Under the pieces are notes generated by a model. That model had not been told where the DNA came from, did no database searches, and saw only the letters and a program-made list of their open reading frames with translations. The position numbers and the translations under genes were made by a program. Positions 63,697 through 64,000 of a stretch of 64,000 nt of DNA are shown here, piece by piece. The stretch is from Rhizobium sp. R634. GTDB taxonomy: Bacteria > Pseudomonadota > Alphaproteobacteria > Rhizobiales > Rhizobiaceae. The DNA is taken from the NCBI RefSeq assembly GCF_002211305.1, contig NZ_LOKW01000003.1:217918-281917 (forward strand), written 5' to 3'. Numbering within the stretch: position 1 is the first letter of the stretch; every line of letters begins with the position of its first letter.

Positions 63697-63719
63697 AAAG
63701 CCCGCTTGGCGCGGGCTTT
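63697..63719. terminator. Bidirectional Rho-independent terminator after the helicase gene
   Basis: AAAGCCCGC (63697-63705) pairs with GCGGGCTTT (63711-63719). In the plus direction it is followed by a T-rich stretch (TTCTTTTTG), and in the minus direction by TTTTGGCG. It lies 65 bp beyond the helicase stop. Confidence 0.8.
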
Positions 63720-63753
63720 GAAGTTCTTTTTGTTCTGATCTGATATTGGGAAG

Positions 63754-63778
63754 TTTGGTTGCGGGTTCAGGATTTGGA
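63754..63778. repeat. Partial copy of the 3' end of initiator tRNA-Met
   Basis: TTTGGTTGCGGG-TT-CAGGATTTG matches the segment at 63886-63910 that covers the 3' end of tRNA-fMet (GG instead of TT), in the same orientation about 130 bp away. The remaining tRNA sequence is not preserved. It could be a decayed tRNA copy or an attachment-site-like remnant. Confidence 0.55.
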
Positions 63779-63851
63779 GGTTTTCTGTCCCGCTTCGTCG
63801 GCTTTGCCTCCTTGCGGGCCCCTGAAGAGGCGTTCACTCCTCGACCCGTTA

Positions 63852-63881
63852 CCAAACAAAAAGCCCGCACGAGGCGGGCTA
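63852..63881 (-). terminator. Rho-independent terminator of initiator tRNA-Met
   Basis: On the minus strand AGCCCGC (63880-63874) pairs with GCGGGCT (63868-63862), followed by TTTTTGTTTGG. It lies just past the 3' end of the tRNA gene. Confidence 0.88.
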
Positions 63882-63887
63882 TTTGTT

Positions 63888-63964
<77 letters not shown>

Positions 63965-64000
63965 ATATTATTTTACAGCAGAAAGGGCCGCTTTTGCGAC

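Overview
The window looks like chromosomal (or chromid) DNA of a Rhizobium of the leguminosarum/etli group or a close relative. Reasons: about 60% GC coding DNA; the rhizobial TIGR02300 acidic protein next to cmk-rpsA; RIME-like intergenic palindromes; and an aps-type UDP-xylose/UDP-arabinose polysaccharide cluster like that of Sinorhizobium meliloti. The species call is inference from gene content, not from a search.

Layout. 1-13 kb: envelope, transport and stress genes. These are an edge-truncated winged-helix/TolB-like regulator, an AI-2E-type permease, a SulP transporter with PPK2, a YiaW/YiaV-like pair (DUF3302 + HlyD), DUF3300 and DUF2950 proteins, a CYTH protein, and a full-length paralog of the edge gene. 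13-20 kb: housekeeping block with a GIY-YIG protein, tRNA-Ala(GGC), TIGR02300, cmk, rpsA, RNase D and SlyX. 20-43 kb: a carbohydrate-catabolism region with uronate isomerase and fructuronate-reductase-type genes, a GcvT-fused FAD oxidoreductase with a choline-kinase-like protein, a complete sugar ABC transporter, a TetR regulator, three Gfo/Idh/MocA dehydrogenases, a DUF993 aldolase-like protein, a sugar isomerase, and a LacI/DUF2264/hydroxyacid-dehydrogenase operon divergent from an orphan solute-binding protein. 43-48.5 kb: a five-gene polysaccharide operon (UDP-glucuronate decarboxylase, 4-epimerase, GT2 synthase, DUF995, GH26-like glycanase). 48.5-60 kb: a LuxR-type regulator with a degenerate receiver, two unusual repeat proteins, and a type I secretion ABC/HlyD pair followed by a HEPN-like protein and a GNAT-TPR protein. 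60-64 kb: a 1122-residue SF1 helicase, then initiator tRNA-Met with a partial copy of its 3' end nearby.

How the genes work together. Three promoters in the 20-33 kb region carry near-identical 16-bp imperfect palindromes of the form GTAACC-N4-(A/G)GTTAC. They lie ahead of uxaC, the ABC-transporter operon and the Gfo/Idh operon. With a TetR gene between two of them, this suggests one local regulon for uptake and oxidation of a uronate-like or glycoside substrate. The least described unit is at 49.3-60.1 kb: an atypical response-regulator-like protein, a protein with six perfect TKTITDTD octapeptides, a 672-residue protein with a recurring Asn-rich motif and no signal peptide, and a dedicated type I exporter whose ABC protein carries a roughly 200-residue disordered N-terminal extension. 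I read it as a secretion system with its own cell-surface or matrix substrates.
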